From contig NZ_JANUGZ010000001.1 of assembly GCF_024753205.1 (NCBI RefSeq), positions 1,240,001 through 1,304,000 on the forward strand: a stretch of DNA of 64,000 bases, in the 5' to 3' direction. This document shows positions 35,867 to 45,196 of this stretch, in pieces; the first letter of the stretch is position 1, and each line of letters opens with the position of its first letter. The notes beneath the pieces are model-generated. The model made no database searches and was not told the DNA's origin. It saw nothing but the letters and a program-made list of their open reading frames with translations. A program made the translations under genes and the position numbers. This DNA comes from Massilia aurea (lineage in GTDB: Bacteria > Pseudomonadota > Gammaproteobacteria > Burkholderiales > Burkholderiaceae_D).

Positions 35867-37017
35867 CGCAGCTTCAATCCCCTTCCGCCCGGCTCGCCGG
35901 GCTGGACACCCTGCGCGCGCTCGCCATCGCGCTGGTCCTGATGTCGCACTACCAGGGCTTCGTCAGCCACGCGCCGACCTTCGGCATCATGGGGAAAATC
36001 GGCTGGGCCGGCGTCGACCTGTTTTTCGTGCTGAGCGGTTACCTGATCGGCAATCAGCTGCTGGCACCGGCCGCGCGTGGCGATCACCTAAATCTGAAAA
36101 CCTTCTTCGCACGCCGCTTGCTGCGCACGCTGCCGAATTACTACGCGGTGCTGGCCGTGTACCTGCTGCTGCCGGATAGTCCCATCGCTGGCAAGAGCAT
36201 GGCCCCGGTCTGGCAGTTCCTTACCTTTACCCAGAACTTCGGTTTGAACTACGGGGAAACGTTCACGCACTCGTGGTCACTGTGCATCGAAGAGCAGTTT
36301 TACCTGGTGTTCCCGCTGGCAGTGCTGGTACTGGTGGGCAGTGAGCGCTCGCCGCGCCTGCTCTGGTGCGCCCTCTTTGCCGCCATCGGCACCGGCATGA
36401 CGGTGCGCGGCATGGCGTTCCTGGATGGGATGGATGCCTTTGCGGCGCCGGTGTACTACTCGAGCTTTTCCCGCTTCGACGAATTGCTGCCCGGTGTCGC
36501 CATCGCGATGCTGAAGAATTTCCATCCGGCGGCCTTTGCACGCATCCTGCGCCACGGGAATGCGCTGCTGGTAGCGGGCCTGGCGATGTCGGCCGCTGTG
36601 CTGTACGGAATAACGAACGACGTGCCGACCGCTTTTGCGGCATCCACCTTCGGATTTTCACTGGTTGCTGCCAGCTTCGCGCTGCTGACCTGTTCGGCGC
36701 TCAGCCCCGGCTCGATCCTGAACCGGGCGCGCATTCCCGGCGCGGCCAGCCTGGCCCTGTGGTCCTACGCCATCTACCTGGTGCACAAGCCGGTGTTCAT
36801 GGCCTTGCGGCCGGAATTGATCAGCAGGCGCATCGATCCCGGCGCGTCCTTGACCATTGCAGCGGTCATGGCGGCCGGCATCCTGGGCGGCTGGGTGCTG
36901 TACCGCGTGATTGAGACGCCGTTCATGCAACTGCGGGCGCGCTGGTATCCGGCTGGCACATCAACGACGCATCACGCGGGCGCGGCGATGCCCGCCGGTC
37001 ATTCGATCAGGGGCTAG
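35863..37017 (+). CDS. Acyltransferase family membrane protein (OafA-like)
   Basis: A 384-residue integral membrane O-acyltransferase with about ten hydrophobic helices. The N-terminal LAGLDTLRALAIALVLMSHYQG carries the conserved R and catalytic-type histidine, and WAGVDLFFVLSGYLIG is the second family motif. Such enzymes acetylate or acylate surface polysaccharides, LPS or peptidoglycan; the substrate here is unknown. It is translationally coupled to the LytTR regulator. Confidence 0.9.
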   Translation: MTQLQSPSARLAGLDTLRALAIALVLMSHYQGFVSHAPTFGIMGKIGWAGVDLFFVLSGYLIGNQLLAPAARGDHLNLKTFFARRLLRTLPNYYAVLAVYLLLPDSPIAGKSMAPVWQFLTFTQNFGLNYGETFTHSWSLCIEEQFYLVFPLAVLVLVGSERSPRLLWCALFAAIGTGMTVRGMAFLDGMDAFAAPVYYSSFSRFDELLPGVAIAMLKNFHPAAFARILRHGNALLVAGLAMSAAVLYGITNDVPTAFAASTFGFSLVAASFALLTCSALSPGSILNRARIPGAASLALWSYAIYLVHKPVFMALRPELISRRIDPGASLTIAAVMAAGILGGWVLYRVIETPFMQLRARWYPAGTSTTHHAGAAMPAGHSIRG

Positions 37018-37121
37018 TCCAAAAAGGCTGAACAGTCGCCGCCAAACATCGTGCACGTTCAACATGCCGCGTCGCGATGCTGATGGCTTACCATGCGCTG
37101 TCACCACTTCCTTGCCCGCCC

Positions 37122-38636
37122 GTGAAAATCGCCATCGGCCACCGCCTCTTTGCCTCCGTGCTCCTTGCCATGCTGACGGTGGCCGCCGCCGCCGTGCTGC
37201 TGCTGCGCCAGAATGTGCTGGGCAGTTTCGGCGACTACGCGGTGGCGATTGAACTGGATCGCCTCAATGAGCTCTCCGGCGCCGTCGCGCGCCAGTACAG
37301 CCAGCATGGCGACTGGACGTTCCTGCCGTCCGGTGACGACCGGCGCGACTGGATCGGCGGCGAATTGACGCGCTTGCAGTCCGTGCGCGGGAAGCCAGTG
37401 CCGCCGGTTGGGCCGGTCAGGCCAGTGCCGCCAGTGGATCCCGCAGCGCCTGCTGCACCCGCCGCTCCCCTGCACACGCGAGCCGGCCCGCCCATGCCGC
37501 CGCTCCCACCGCCCCCACCCGCCCCACCCGGCGTCATCGCGGATCTGCACACACGCATCACCCTGCTCGATGCAAATGGCGGCTATCTTGCCGGCCGCCT
37601 GCCGGGCAACCTGCCCCTGGCCCGGCGCGCGATCACCGTCGATGACCGCACCATCGGCTATTTCGGCGTCGCACGCAGTGCGCGGCCCAGCGACGCGATG
37701 GCGTTCGCATTTCTCGACCAGTTGCAGCGCAGCCTGTGGCTGATCGGCGGACTTGCCCTTTTGCTCAGCGCGCTGGCCGCGATCGCCCTGGCGCGCCACT
37801 TCCGGCGCCCGATCGACCGCCTTGCGCGCGGCGCCGGCGCGCTGGCTGCGGGCGACTACGCCGTGCGCCTGCCGGCCCAGCGCAGCGATGAACTGGGCGA
37901 CCTCGCACGCCACTTCAATGCGCTGGCCGAGCGGCTCGATCAGGCCGAAGCGGCGCGTCGCCAGTGGGTGGCCGACACGTCGCACGAACTGCGCACACCG
38001 CTGGCCGTGCTGCGCGCGCAGCTCGAAGCAATCCAGGATGGCGTGCGCCAGGCCACGCCAAACACTGTCGATGCGATGGTGCTGCAGGTACACGCGCTGA
38101 CGAAGCTGATCGATGAACTGTATGCGCTGGCGCGGGCCGATGTCGGCGAACTGGCATGCCAGCGCGTGCCGCTCGATCTGTGGGAACTGGCGACCGCTGA
38201 AGCGCAAGCATTCGGCGCGCGCTTCCAGGCGGCCAACCTGACCTTCAAGACCGCCCCGGCGCCGGCACAATCACAGGTGCTGGGCGACCCGGACCGCCTG
38301 CGTCAGGTACTGGCCAACCTGTTCGAAAACAGCCTGCGCTACACGGCGCCCGGCGGCGCGGTGCGGCTGAGCGCGCAGGTGCACGACGGCCAGTTGCACC
38401 TGACGCTCGACGACAGCGCGCCCGGCGTGCCCGATGCCGCGCTGGCGCGCCTGGCCGAGCGCTTCTACCGCGTCGATGCATCGCGCAGCCGCGCGCATGG
38501 CGGCGCCGGCCTCGGTCTGGCCTTGAGCCGGCGCCTGCTTGCCGCGCAGGGCGGCGCACTGGCGTTTGCCCACTCGCCACTGGGCGGCTTGCGCGTGACC
38601 GTGTCGCTGCCGCTGCAAAAAAAGGACACGCCATGA
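37122..38636 (+). CDS. Sensor histidine kinase (BaeS-like) with proline-rich sensor domain
   Basis: A kinase of 504 residues from the GTG at 37122 (VKIAIGHRLFASVLLAML). The frame is open back to 37077 and the ATG at 37083 is an alternative start. The first transmembrane helix is followed by a periplasmic domain with a proline/alanine-rich stretch (about residues 90-145), then a second helix and a HAMP domain. HisKA carries the phosphoacceptor in DTSHELRTPLAVLRAQLE, and the ATPase has LFENSLRYTAPGG and GAGLGLALSRRL. It is coupled by ATGA to the regulator gene that follows. The BaeS likeness is by domain order only. Confidence 0.9.
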   Translation: MKIAIGHRLFASVLLAMLTVAAAAVLLLRQNVLGSFGDYAVAIELDRLNELSGAVARQYSQHGDWTFLPSGDDRRDWIGGELTRLQSVRGKPVPPVGPVRPVPPVDPAAPAAPAAPLHTRAGPPMPPLPPPPPAPPGVIADLHTRITLLDANGGYLAGRLPGNLPLARRAITVDDRTIGYFGVARSARPSDAMAFAFLDQLQRSLWLIGGLALLLSALAAIALARHFRRPIDRLARGAGALAAGDYAVRLPAQRSDELGDLARHFNALAERLDQAEAARRQWVADTSHELRTPLAVLRAQLEAIQDGVRQATPNTVDAMVLQVHALTKLIDELYALARADVGELACQRVPLDLWELATAEAQAFGARFQAANLTFKTAPAPAQSQVLGDPDRLRQVLANLFENSLRYTAPGGAVRLSAQVHDGQLHLTLDDSAPGVPDAALARLAERFYRVDASRSRAHGGAGLGLALSRRLLAAQGGALAFAHSPLGGLRVTVSLPLQKKDTP

Positions 38637-39298
38637 ACAGCACCATCATGATCGTCGAGGACGAGCCGGAACTGGCCGCCGTGATCGCCGACTACGCACG
38701 CGCAGCCGGCTATGTCCCAACCGTGCACGGCGACGGCGCGCAAGCCCTGGCCGCGATCCGCGCAACACCACCGGATCTGATCGTGCTCGACCTGATGTTG
38801 CCTGGCCTGGATGGCCTGGCGCTGTGCCGCGCGGTGCGCGCATTTTCGGAGGTGCCGATCGTGATGGTGACGGCGCGCGTCGAAGAAATCGACCGCTTGC
38901 TGGGATTGGAACTGGGCGCCGACGACTACCTGTGCAAGCCGTTCAGCCCACGCGAACTGATGGCGCGCATCAAGGCGATCCTGCGCCGGGCTGGAAGCCC
39001 AGGCGCAGCGGCGGCAGCGCTGTTACTGGATGAAGGCGCCCGCAGCGTCAAGGTCCACGGCCGCGCGCTCGACCTGACGCCAAGCGAGTACGCGATCCTG
39101 GCTGCGCTGGCGCGCCGGCCGGGCCAGGTGCTGTCGCGCGCCCAGCTGCTCGACGCGGCCCGCGCCGACAATTTCGACGCCACCGACCGCGCGATCGACA
39201 GCCACGTCAAGAACCTGCGGCGCAAGATCGACGCGGCGGCGCCAGGGCTGGAGCCGATCCGCTCGATCTACGGCCTCGGCTACCGCTACGACATGTGA
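38633..39298 (+). CDS. OmpR/BaeR-type response regulator
   Basis: A 221-residue OmpR-family regulator. The receiver domain (MIVEDEPELAAVI, phosphoacceptor Asp53 in LIVLDLMLPGLDG, lysine in DYLCKPFSP) is followed by a winged-helix domain (LTPSEYAILAALARRPGQVLS, ending IRSIYGLGYRYDM). It overlaps its kinase gene by ATGA. It ends 3 bases before the convergent MFS transporter gene, leaving no room for a separate terminator. Confidence 0.94.
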   Translation: MNSTIMIVEDEPELAAVIADYARAAGYVPTVHGDGAQALAAIRATPPDLIVLDLMLPGLDGLALCRAVRAFSEVPIVMVTARVEEIDRLLGLELGADDYLCKPFSPRELMARIKAILRRAGSPGAAAAALLLDEGARSVKVHGRALDLTPSEYAILAALARRPGQVLSRAQLLDAARADNFDATDRAIDSHVKNLRRKIDAAAPGLEPIRSIYGLGYRYDM

Positions 39299-39301
39299 AA
39301 C

Positions 39302-40582
39302 CTATTTCGGCGCGTACATCGACGCGTAGCGCGCGCCGAAGTACAGGATGAACGCATAGCATGCGGCCGGCAGCAGGAACGAGATCTGCACGCCCAGCGA
39401 ATCGGCCAGCGCGCCCTGCGCGAACGGCACCAGAGCGCCGCCGACGATGGCCATGCACAGGATGCCGGAACCCTGGCCCGTGTGCTTGCCCAGGCCGTGC
39501 AGCGCCATGCTGAAGATCGTCGGAAACATGATCGAGTTGCACAGGCCAACCGCCAGGATCGCCCACATCGCGATGTCGCCCTGCGCGAATGTACCGACCA
39601 GCACCAGCACGATTGCCGCCACCGAGTTGAACGCCAGCGTCTTGCCAGGGCTGACCACACGCATCACGGCAAAGCCGATGAAGCGCCCCACCATGGCGCC
39701 GCCCCAGTAGATGCTGACGTAATGGGCGGCGTCGGCGTGCGCGAGGCCAGCGATCTGCGGCTCGCCAATGAAGTTGATCAGGAAGCTGCCGATGCTTACT
39801 TCGGCGCCCACGTACAGGAAGATGCCGATCGCCCCCAGCACCAGGTGGCGATGCGCCAGCACCGAGCCGGCGGCACCCGCCACCGGCGTGCCATCGTCCT
39901 CGGCCGCGACAATCTTCGGCAGCTTCGCCATCAGGAACATCACGGCCAGTACGACCAGCAAGCCGGCCAGCATCAGGTACGGCCCGCGTACGCTGGCTGC
40001 TTCCGCCGCTGCATCGCTGCCCGCCACGGCGGCAGCACCGGCCGCCGACAGGATCAGCACACCGCCCACGGCCGGACCGATCGTGGTACCAAGCGAATTG
40101 AACGCCTGCGTGAGCGTCAGGCGGCTCGACGCGGTGCGCGCCGGCCCCAGTACCGCGACATACGGATTGGCCGCGACCTGCAGCACCGTGATGCCCGAGG
40201 CCAGCACGAACAGCGCCAGCAGGAACATGCCGTAGCCACCGGAAGCGGCCGGATAGAACAGCGTACAGCCGCCAGCAGCGACCAGCAGGCCCGTCACGGC
40301 GCCCTTCTGGTAACCGATGCGGCGAATCAGCACGCCGGCTGGCAGCGACACGATCGCATACGCGCCGAAGAAGCAGAACTGCACCAGCATCGCCTGCACA
40401 TACGTCAGCGTGTACACCGCCTTCAGGTGCGGGATCAGGACGTCGTTGAGCGACGTGATCAGGCCCCACATGAAGAACAGGATGGTGACGATGACGAGCG
40501 CCCCCGTGTTACTGCCTTGTTGCGTCCCGGGGGGACCATCCTGCCGCGCGACCGGTGCCGCGCCCGTTGCCATATTGGCCAT
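39302..40582 (-). CDS. Sugar MFS transporter (FucP/GluP family)
   Basis: A 426-residue transporter with twelve hydrophobic helices. Sequence features of the fucose/glucose-galactose permease group include [19 protein letters not shown] in helix 1 and [20 protein letters not shown]. It would import monosaccharides by proton symport across the inner membrane. It is the last gene of the minus-strand lacI-epimerase-kinase-GH92 operon, 35 bases after the GH92 gene, so mannose, fructose or a small mannoside is the likely substrate. Confidence 0.9.
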   Translation of the reverse strand: MANMATGAAPVARQDGPPGTQQGSNTGALVIVTILFFMWGLITSLNDVLIPHLKAVYTLTYVQAMLVQFCFFGAYAIVSLPAGVLIRRIGYQKGAVTGLLVAAGGCTLFYPAASGGYGMFLLALFVLASGITVLQVAANPYVAVLGPARTASSRLTLTQAFNSLGTTIGPAVGGVLILSAAGAAAVAGSDAAAEAASVRGPYLMLAGLLVVLAVMFLMAKLPKIVAAEDDGTPVAGAAGSVLAHRHLVLGAIGIFLYVGAEVSIGSFLINFIGEPQIAGLAHADAAHYVSIYWGGAMVGRFIGFAVMRVVSPGKTLAFNSVAAIVLVLVGTFAQGDIAMWAILAVGLCNSIMFPTIFSMALHGLGKHTGQGSGILCMAIVGGALVPFAQGALADSLGVQISFLLPAACYAFILYFGARYASMYAPK

Positions 40583-40617
40583 GCTGTCTCCTGATGATTG
40601 TTATTGTGGTCGGGTGC

Positions 40618-43041
40618 TTAGCGCGCCATGCCGGCGGGCGGCCGTGGCAGGTCGCGGGCACGCGTGCCCCAGCCCTGCGCATCCGGCTGCGGCGCCAGCT
40701 GGTACTTCAGCGCGCCGCCCGACTGCAGTTGCTCCCAGTCGAGCCAGACGCGTTCGACCGCACGGCCACCGTAGTTGACCGACTTGACGAAACCGCGCTG
40801 GCCGGGCTTGGCGCCCGCGGCGTCGATGCGCAGCGTGCGGCCCTGGGCCAGGTCGATCTCGGCGCCGGCAAAGCGCGGTGCGTGCAGCAGGAAGCGGCCG
40901 CTGCCCGGCATGTCCGGATAGATGCCCAGTGCGCTGAACAGGTACCAGGCCGACATCGTGCCCAGGTCATCGTTGCCCGTCACGCCGCCCGGCCCATTGG
41001 TAAACAGCGTCTCGGCAGCACGCAGCACGGTGGTCGTCTTCCACGGCTGGCCCATCAGCGTGTACATCCACGGTGCGTGCAGGTCCGGCTCGTTGTTCGG
41101 GTTGTAGCGGAATTGGGCGTAGTAGCTGTACGGCCCCACCACCCACGACTTGCGCACGGCGTTCGGGTCGGCCAGCACGGCCTCGTAATCGAAGAACTGG
41201 TCGAGGCGGCCGAGGGCCGGCGTCTGGCCACCCATCGCTGCGGCCAGGCCCGGCACGTCCTGCGGCGCCAGCCACTGGTATTGCCACGCCGTGCCTTCAT
41301 GGAAGCCATGGTCGCCGCGCGGGTCGAACCCGCTGCCGACATCGGCGAACCAGCTGCCGTCGATCAGGCGTGGGCGCGGGAAGCCGCGCTGGCCGGTCGG
41401 TTCGTCGACCGCGTTCGTGTCCCAGATCGTTTTCCAGTTCAGCGCGCGCTGCGCCAGCACACGGGCATCGTCCTCGTGGCCAAGCGCCTTGGCCATCTCG
41501 GCCAGCGCACCATCGGCCAGAGCGTATTCGAGCGTCGCCGAGGCGCCGTGGTGCGGATCGGTGTCCATCCCTTTCGACACAAAACTGCGGTCGTACTGCA
41601 CGAAGCCCTGCTTCATGTAGTTCGGATTACCCGAGCGGCCTTGTGGACGGATGCCGTGGGCCGGCACGCCAAATGCGTTCTCGCGCAGCGCCGTGTAAGC
41701 CTGGGCTTCGCGGCCCTTCAGCGCGCCGAAGCGCCACAGATCGACGAGGAACGGCGTGACCGGATCGCCCGTCATGATATTGGTCTCGAAGTTGGCATAG
41801 CCCCAGCGTGGCAGCCAGCCGCCCTGGTCGCGGATCGCCAGCACCGAGGTCGCGATATCGCGCGCGCGCTCGGGCCGGATCAGCGCCAGCAACTGGTTCT
41901 GCGCGCGGTAGGTGTCCCACAGCGAGAAGAATTCGTAGTAGGTCCAGTCTTTTGCGGTATGAATCGCATCGTCGTAGCCGCGATAGCGGCCATCGGCGTC
42001 GTTGCCCGTCAGCGGTTGCAGCAGCGCGTGATACAGCGCCGTGTAGAACACGGTGCGGTCGTCCTTGCTGCCGCCCTTGATGCGCACGCTCTTGAGTTCA
42101 CGCTGCCAGGTGGCCTGCGCCTTTGTCTTCATGGCGTCGAAGCTCAAGGCCTTGTCGCCGGTCTTGCCGTCGGCGGCGAGGTTGATGCGCGCGCCTTCGG
42201 CGTCGACGTGCGAGATCGCGCTCACAGCAGTGACGGCCTGGCCGTTCTTCAGGTCAAAGGTCAGCCACACGCCATGCGGCTTGGCTTCGCCCTGCTGGCT
42301 TGGACCGGCAGCGCCGGGCCAGCCGCCGCGATCGTCCCAGACGCCCTTGGCGGCGATCGGCTGGTCGAACTCCATGCGGAACCAGGTCGTGTACTTGGCG
42401 CCGCCGCAGAAACTGCGGGTGACGATCTTGCCTTCGACGGCGCGCTCGCCGACGACCTGCACTTCGCTGCCGATGACGCCATGGCGCTCGTTGGCCTGGG
42501 CCACGTTGAGCAGCACGTGGCCGGTCTTGGTGCCCGGCGCATAGGTATAGCGTTCGGCGGCGGCGCGGGTCAGCGCGGTCGCTTCGGCCGTGATGCCGCC
42601 GTAGCTGGTCAGCTTGACCTTGTAGTAGCCGGCCTGGCCGATTTCGCCGTCATGCGTGTAGTCGGCGGCGTAGCGCTTGTGGTCGAACGTGCCTTTCTTG
42701 GCGGTGTCGAAATCCCCGCCCGGGCCGATGGTGCCGGTGACCGGCAGCACCGACAGCTGCCCGCCCTGCTCCCAGCAGCCGGCGCCGGACAGGAACGAGT
42801 GGCCAAAGCCGCGGATCCGCTTGTCGCTGTAGCGGTAGCCGGCGTAGTGGTCGGCGATCGGGCTGACCTGGATCATGCCGAATGGTGCGGAGGCGCCGGG
42901 GAAGGTATTGCCTTCATCCTGGGTGCCGATGAAGGTGTTGACCGGCATGCTGTCGGCCGCCAGCGCGACCTGTGCGCCCAGGGGCAGCAGGCAGGCCAGC
43001 ACCAGCGTGGGGACACTGAAACGGGTACGGAAATGCGGCAT
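40618..43041 (-). CDS. GH92 family alpha-mannosidase (807 residues)
   Basis: A calcium-dependent exo-alpha-mannosidase of family GH92, exported by a signal peptide ending GAQVALA. The family landmarks are clear: NTFIGTQDEGNTFPGASAPFG near the mature N-terminus, FFSLWDTYRAQNQLLALI, GGWLPRWGYANFETNIMTGDP and, near residue 690, GNDDLGTMSAWYLFSALGIYP. I chose the ATG at 43041, which overlaps the kinase stop codon as ATGA and opens on a signal peptide. The longer open frame upstream is out-of-phase kinase sequence. It trims terminal mannose from N-glycan- or mannan-like substrates in the periplasm. Confidence 0.94.
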   Translation of the reverse strand: MPHFRTRFSVPTLVLACLLPLGAQVALAADSMPVNTFIGTQDEGNTFPGASAPFGMIQVSPIADHYAGYRYSDKRIRGFGHSFLSGAGCWEQGGQLSVLPVTGTIGPGGDFDTAKKGTFDHKRYAADYTHDGEIGQAGYYKVKLTSYGGITAEATALTRAAAERYTYAPGTKTGHVLLNVAQANERHGVIGSEVQVVGERAVEGKIVTRSFCGGAKYTTWFRMEFDQPIAAKGVWDDRGGWPGAAGPSQQGEAKPHGVWLTFDLKNGQAVTAVSAISHVDAEGARINLAADGKTGDKALSFDAMKTKAQATWQRELKSVRIKGGSKDDRTVFYTALYHALLQPLTGNDADGRYRGYDDAIHTAKDWTYYEFFSLWDTYRAQNQLLALIRPERARDIATSVLAIRDQGGWLPRWGYANFETNIMTGDPVTPFLVDLWRFGALKGREAQAYTALRENAFGVPAHGIRPQGRSGNPNYMKQGFVQYDRSFVSKGMDTDPHHGASATLEYALADGALAEMAKALGHEDDARVLAQRALNWKTIWDTNAVDEPTGQRGFPRPRLIDGSWFADVGSGFDPRGDHGFHEGTAWQYQWLAPQDVPGLAAAMGGQTPALGRLDQFFDYEAVLADPNAVRKSWVVGPYSYYAQFRYNPNNEPDLHAPWMYTLMGQPWKTTTVLRAAETLFTNGPGGVTGNDDLGTMSAWYLFSALGIYPDMPGSGRFLLHAPRFAGAEIDLAQGRTLRIDAAGAKPGQRGFVKSVNYGGRAVERVWLDWEQLQSGGALKYQLAPQPDAQGWGTRARDLPRPPAGMAR

Positions 43042-43964
43042 CACGATGCTTCTCCTTCGAGCAGTTCGAACAGTTGGTGCATGGCCGCCGGTGGCGGTGG
43101 GGTGGCGCCGGCCTGCAGGCAGGCGGCGGAGCCGGCCGCCAGTGCGGCGTGCAGGTGCGCCTGCAAGGGGCGCTGCGGATGGCGCGCAAGGCTTTGCAAC
43201 AGGCCAGCGGCGCTGGCGTCGCCCGCGCCGACTGTATCCACGACCGCCACTTTCGGCGCCAATGCGTGGCAGCGCTCGTCGCCATGGAACAGGCTCGCGC
43301 CCTGGCCGCCGCGCGTGAGCAGGCAGTAGGCGGCCGGGTTGAACGCGCGCAGGCGCGCCAGGGCATCGTCCAGCCCCAGGCCGGGGAACAGGCCGCGCAG
43401 GTCGTCGTCCGATACCTTGATCAGGTCGGCCAGCGAAGCCATCGCTTCGAGCGTCGGCGTGTAGCGCGCATCCATCAGGTTGCGGTAGTTCGGATCGAAG
43501 CTGATCGACACGCCGCGCTCTTTCAGCGTGCGCGCCAGCGCCACCAGCGTGGCAGCCAGCGGCTCGCGCGCCAGGCTGATGCCGCCGAAGTGCGCCCAGC
43601 GCAGGCCGTCGAAGGCGCCCGCCGGCAGCGCGGCCGGATCGAAATGCAGGTCGGCGCTGTCGTCGCCGATGAAGAAGTAGCGCGGCGGCTCGCCGCCCTC
43701 GACCACGGCCAGCAGCGGCGCGCGGTCCACGCGCTGCAGCAGGCGCAGGTCCAGGCCGGCCGCTTCGCTGGCGGCCCACAGCGCGTCGCCAAAACGGTCG
43801 CGGCTGATCGCGCCGGCAAATGCCGTCGGCTCGCCCAGCACCGCCAGCGCACGCGCCACGTTCCAGGTCGAGCCGCCCACGCGGCTGACCCAGCGTTCGT
43901 CGCCCTGGTGGATCATGTCGGTCAGCGCCTCGCCGGCGCACAGCATGAACGGCGCATCAACCAT
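43041..43964 (-). CDS. PfkB family carbohydrate kinase, probable fructokinase
   Basis: A 307-residue ribokinase-fold sugar kinase. The N-terminal GGSTWNVARALAVLGEPTAFAGAI and the C-terminal active-site motif DTVGAGDASAAGLL (catalytic aspartate in GAGD) are intact. The context points to fructokinase: the upstream epimerase would turn mannose into fructose, which this enzyme would phosphorylate to fructose 6-phosphate. It overlaps the epimerase gene by 8 bases and the GH92 gene by 4. Confidence 0.9.
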   Translation of the reverse strand: MVDAPFMLCAGEALTDMIHQGDERWVSRVGGSTWNVARALAVLGEPTAFAGAISRDRFGDALWAASEAAGLDLRLLQRVDRAPLLAVVEGGEPPRYFFIGDDSADLHFDPAALPAGAFDGLRWAHFGGISLAREPLAATLVALARTLKERGVSISFDPNYRNLMDARYTPTLEAMASLADLIKVSDDDLRGLFPGLGLDDALARLRAFNPAAYCLLTRGGQGASLFHGDERCHALAPKVAVVDTVGAGDASAAGLLQSLARHPQRPLQAHLHAALAAGSAACLQAGATPPPPAAMHQLFELLEGEAS

Positions 43965-45174
43965 GACGGTTTCCTTTCATCGCGGCGACGATGTCGTAGA
44001 CGGCGCCCATCGTGTGGTAATCGACCTTGCCGGCCGGGCTTTTCTCGTCACTGAGCTTGCGGTTCTCGCGGTCCAGGATGCGGTACCAGGCGCCGTGCTC
44101 GTGGTCGACGAAGTGGCTCCAGCTGTATTGCCACAGTCGTTCGTACCAGGTCCAGTAGGCGTCGTTGCCGGTGCGCGTGGCCAAGAGCGCCGCGGCGGCG
44201 GCGCTTTCGGCCTGCACCCAGAAGTACTTGTGGCTGTCGCAGACGGTCAGGTCAGGCGCGAGCGAATAGGCCACGCCGCCGAACTCGTTGTCCCAGCCCT
44301 TCTCCACCGCGACCTTGAACAGGCGCTCGGCGGTCGGCAGCAGCCAGCTCAGGTCATCCGTCAGAACGCCCGGGGCGCGCGCTTCGAGCTGCACGAGCAG
44401 CTTGGCCCATTCGGTGAAATGGCCGGGCTGGTAGCCCCACGGGCGGAACAGGTTTTCCGGGTCGTCGATGTTGAACTTCCAGTCTGGCTGCCACTGTTCG
44501 TCGTAGTGTTCCCAGATCAGGCCACCGCAGCGCGCGGCCTGGCGCTGCGTGATGTTGCTGGCCACCAGATAGGCGCGCTCGAGGTAGCGTGCTTCGCCCG
44601 TCGCTTGATGCGCCGCCAGCAGTGCTTCAACCGCATGCATGTTGGCGTTCTGGCCGCGGTAGGTCGACAGCGTGCTCCAATCGTGGCTCGCCTCGTCGGC
44701 GTACAGGCCATCGGCCGCATTCCAGAAACGCGCTTCCATCAGGTCGAACGTCTCGCCGATCCAGGCGCGCGTCTCTTCCAGCCCCGCCATCGTCGCATGC
44801 GAATACGCCAGCAGCACGAAGGCCTGGCCATAGGCATGCTGGGTGCCGTCTTCGACCTCGCGCCCGTCCAGCATCCACGCGTAGCCGCTGCCGTCCGGTG
44901 CGCGGTGCGCATCGCGCAGGAAGCGCACCGCATGCTGCAGGCCGTCCAGGTAGGCTGCGTCGCCAAACTGACGGTACGCCATCGCGTAGGTGAACACGAA
45001 GCGCGTGCTGCTTACCAGGTGGCGGTGGCGCGGGTCGTAGACGGCGCCGTCATCCTTGAAATAGTGGAACATGCCGCCGGCGGGATCGATCGCGCGCGGG
45101 TGGTAGAAACGCATCGTGTGGCGTGCGTGGTCGAGCAGCTGGTCCGGGCTGCGAAAGTTCGGGAACGTGGTCAT
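43957..45174 (-). CDS. AGE-family epimerase/isomerase, probable mannose 2-epimerase or isomerase
   Basis: A 405-residue alpha/alpha-barrel enzyme of the N-acylglucosamine 2-epimerase family. Family motifs are FYHPRAIDPAGGMFHYF, STRFVFTYAMAYRQFGDAAYL, WGYQPGHFTEWAKLLVQLE and SHKYFWVQAESAAAAALLA. YihS-type members interconvert mannose, fructose and glucose. With a downstream PfkB kinase and two alpha-mannosidases, mannose-fructose isomerisation is the best guess; N-acylglucosamine epimerisation is less likely. It starts 22 bases after lacI. Confidence 0.88.
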   Translation of the reverse strand: MTTFPNFRSPDQLLDHARHTMRFYHPRAIDPAGGMFHYFKDDGAVYDPRHRHLVSSTRFVFTYAMAYRQFGDAAYLDGLQHAVRFLRDAHRAPDGSGYAWMLDGREVEDGTQHAYGQAFVLLAYSHATMAGLEETRAWIGETFDLMEARFWNAADGLYADEASHDWSTLSTYRGQNANMHAVEALLAAHQATGEARYLERAYLVASNITQRQAARCGGLIWEHYDEQWQPDWKFNIDDPENLFRPWGYQPGHFTEWAKLLVQLEARAPGVLTDDLSWLLPTAERLFKVAVEKGWDNEFGGVAYSLAPDLTVCDSHKYFWVQAESAAAAALLATRTGNDAYWTWYERLWQYSWSHFVDHEHGAWYRILDRENRKLSDEKSPAGKVDYHTMGAVYDIVAAMKGNRHG

Positions 45175-45196
45175 GGTGGGGGCTGGTGGTTGTACG

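Noticed and set aside
40618-43941. A 1107-codon frame that could suggest a kinase-GH92 fusion
   Set aside because: The first 300 codons are out-of-phase reading of the PfkB gene. A signal peptide starts at the ATG at 43041, which overlaps the kinase stop as ATGA.
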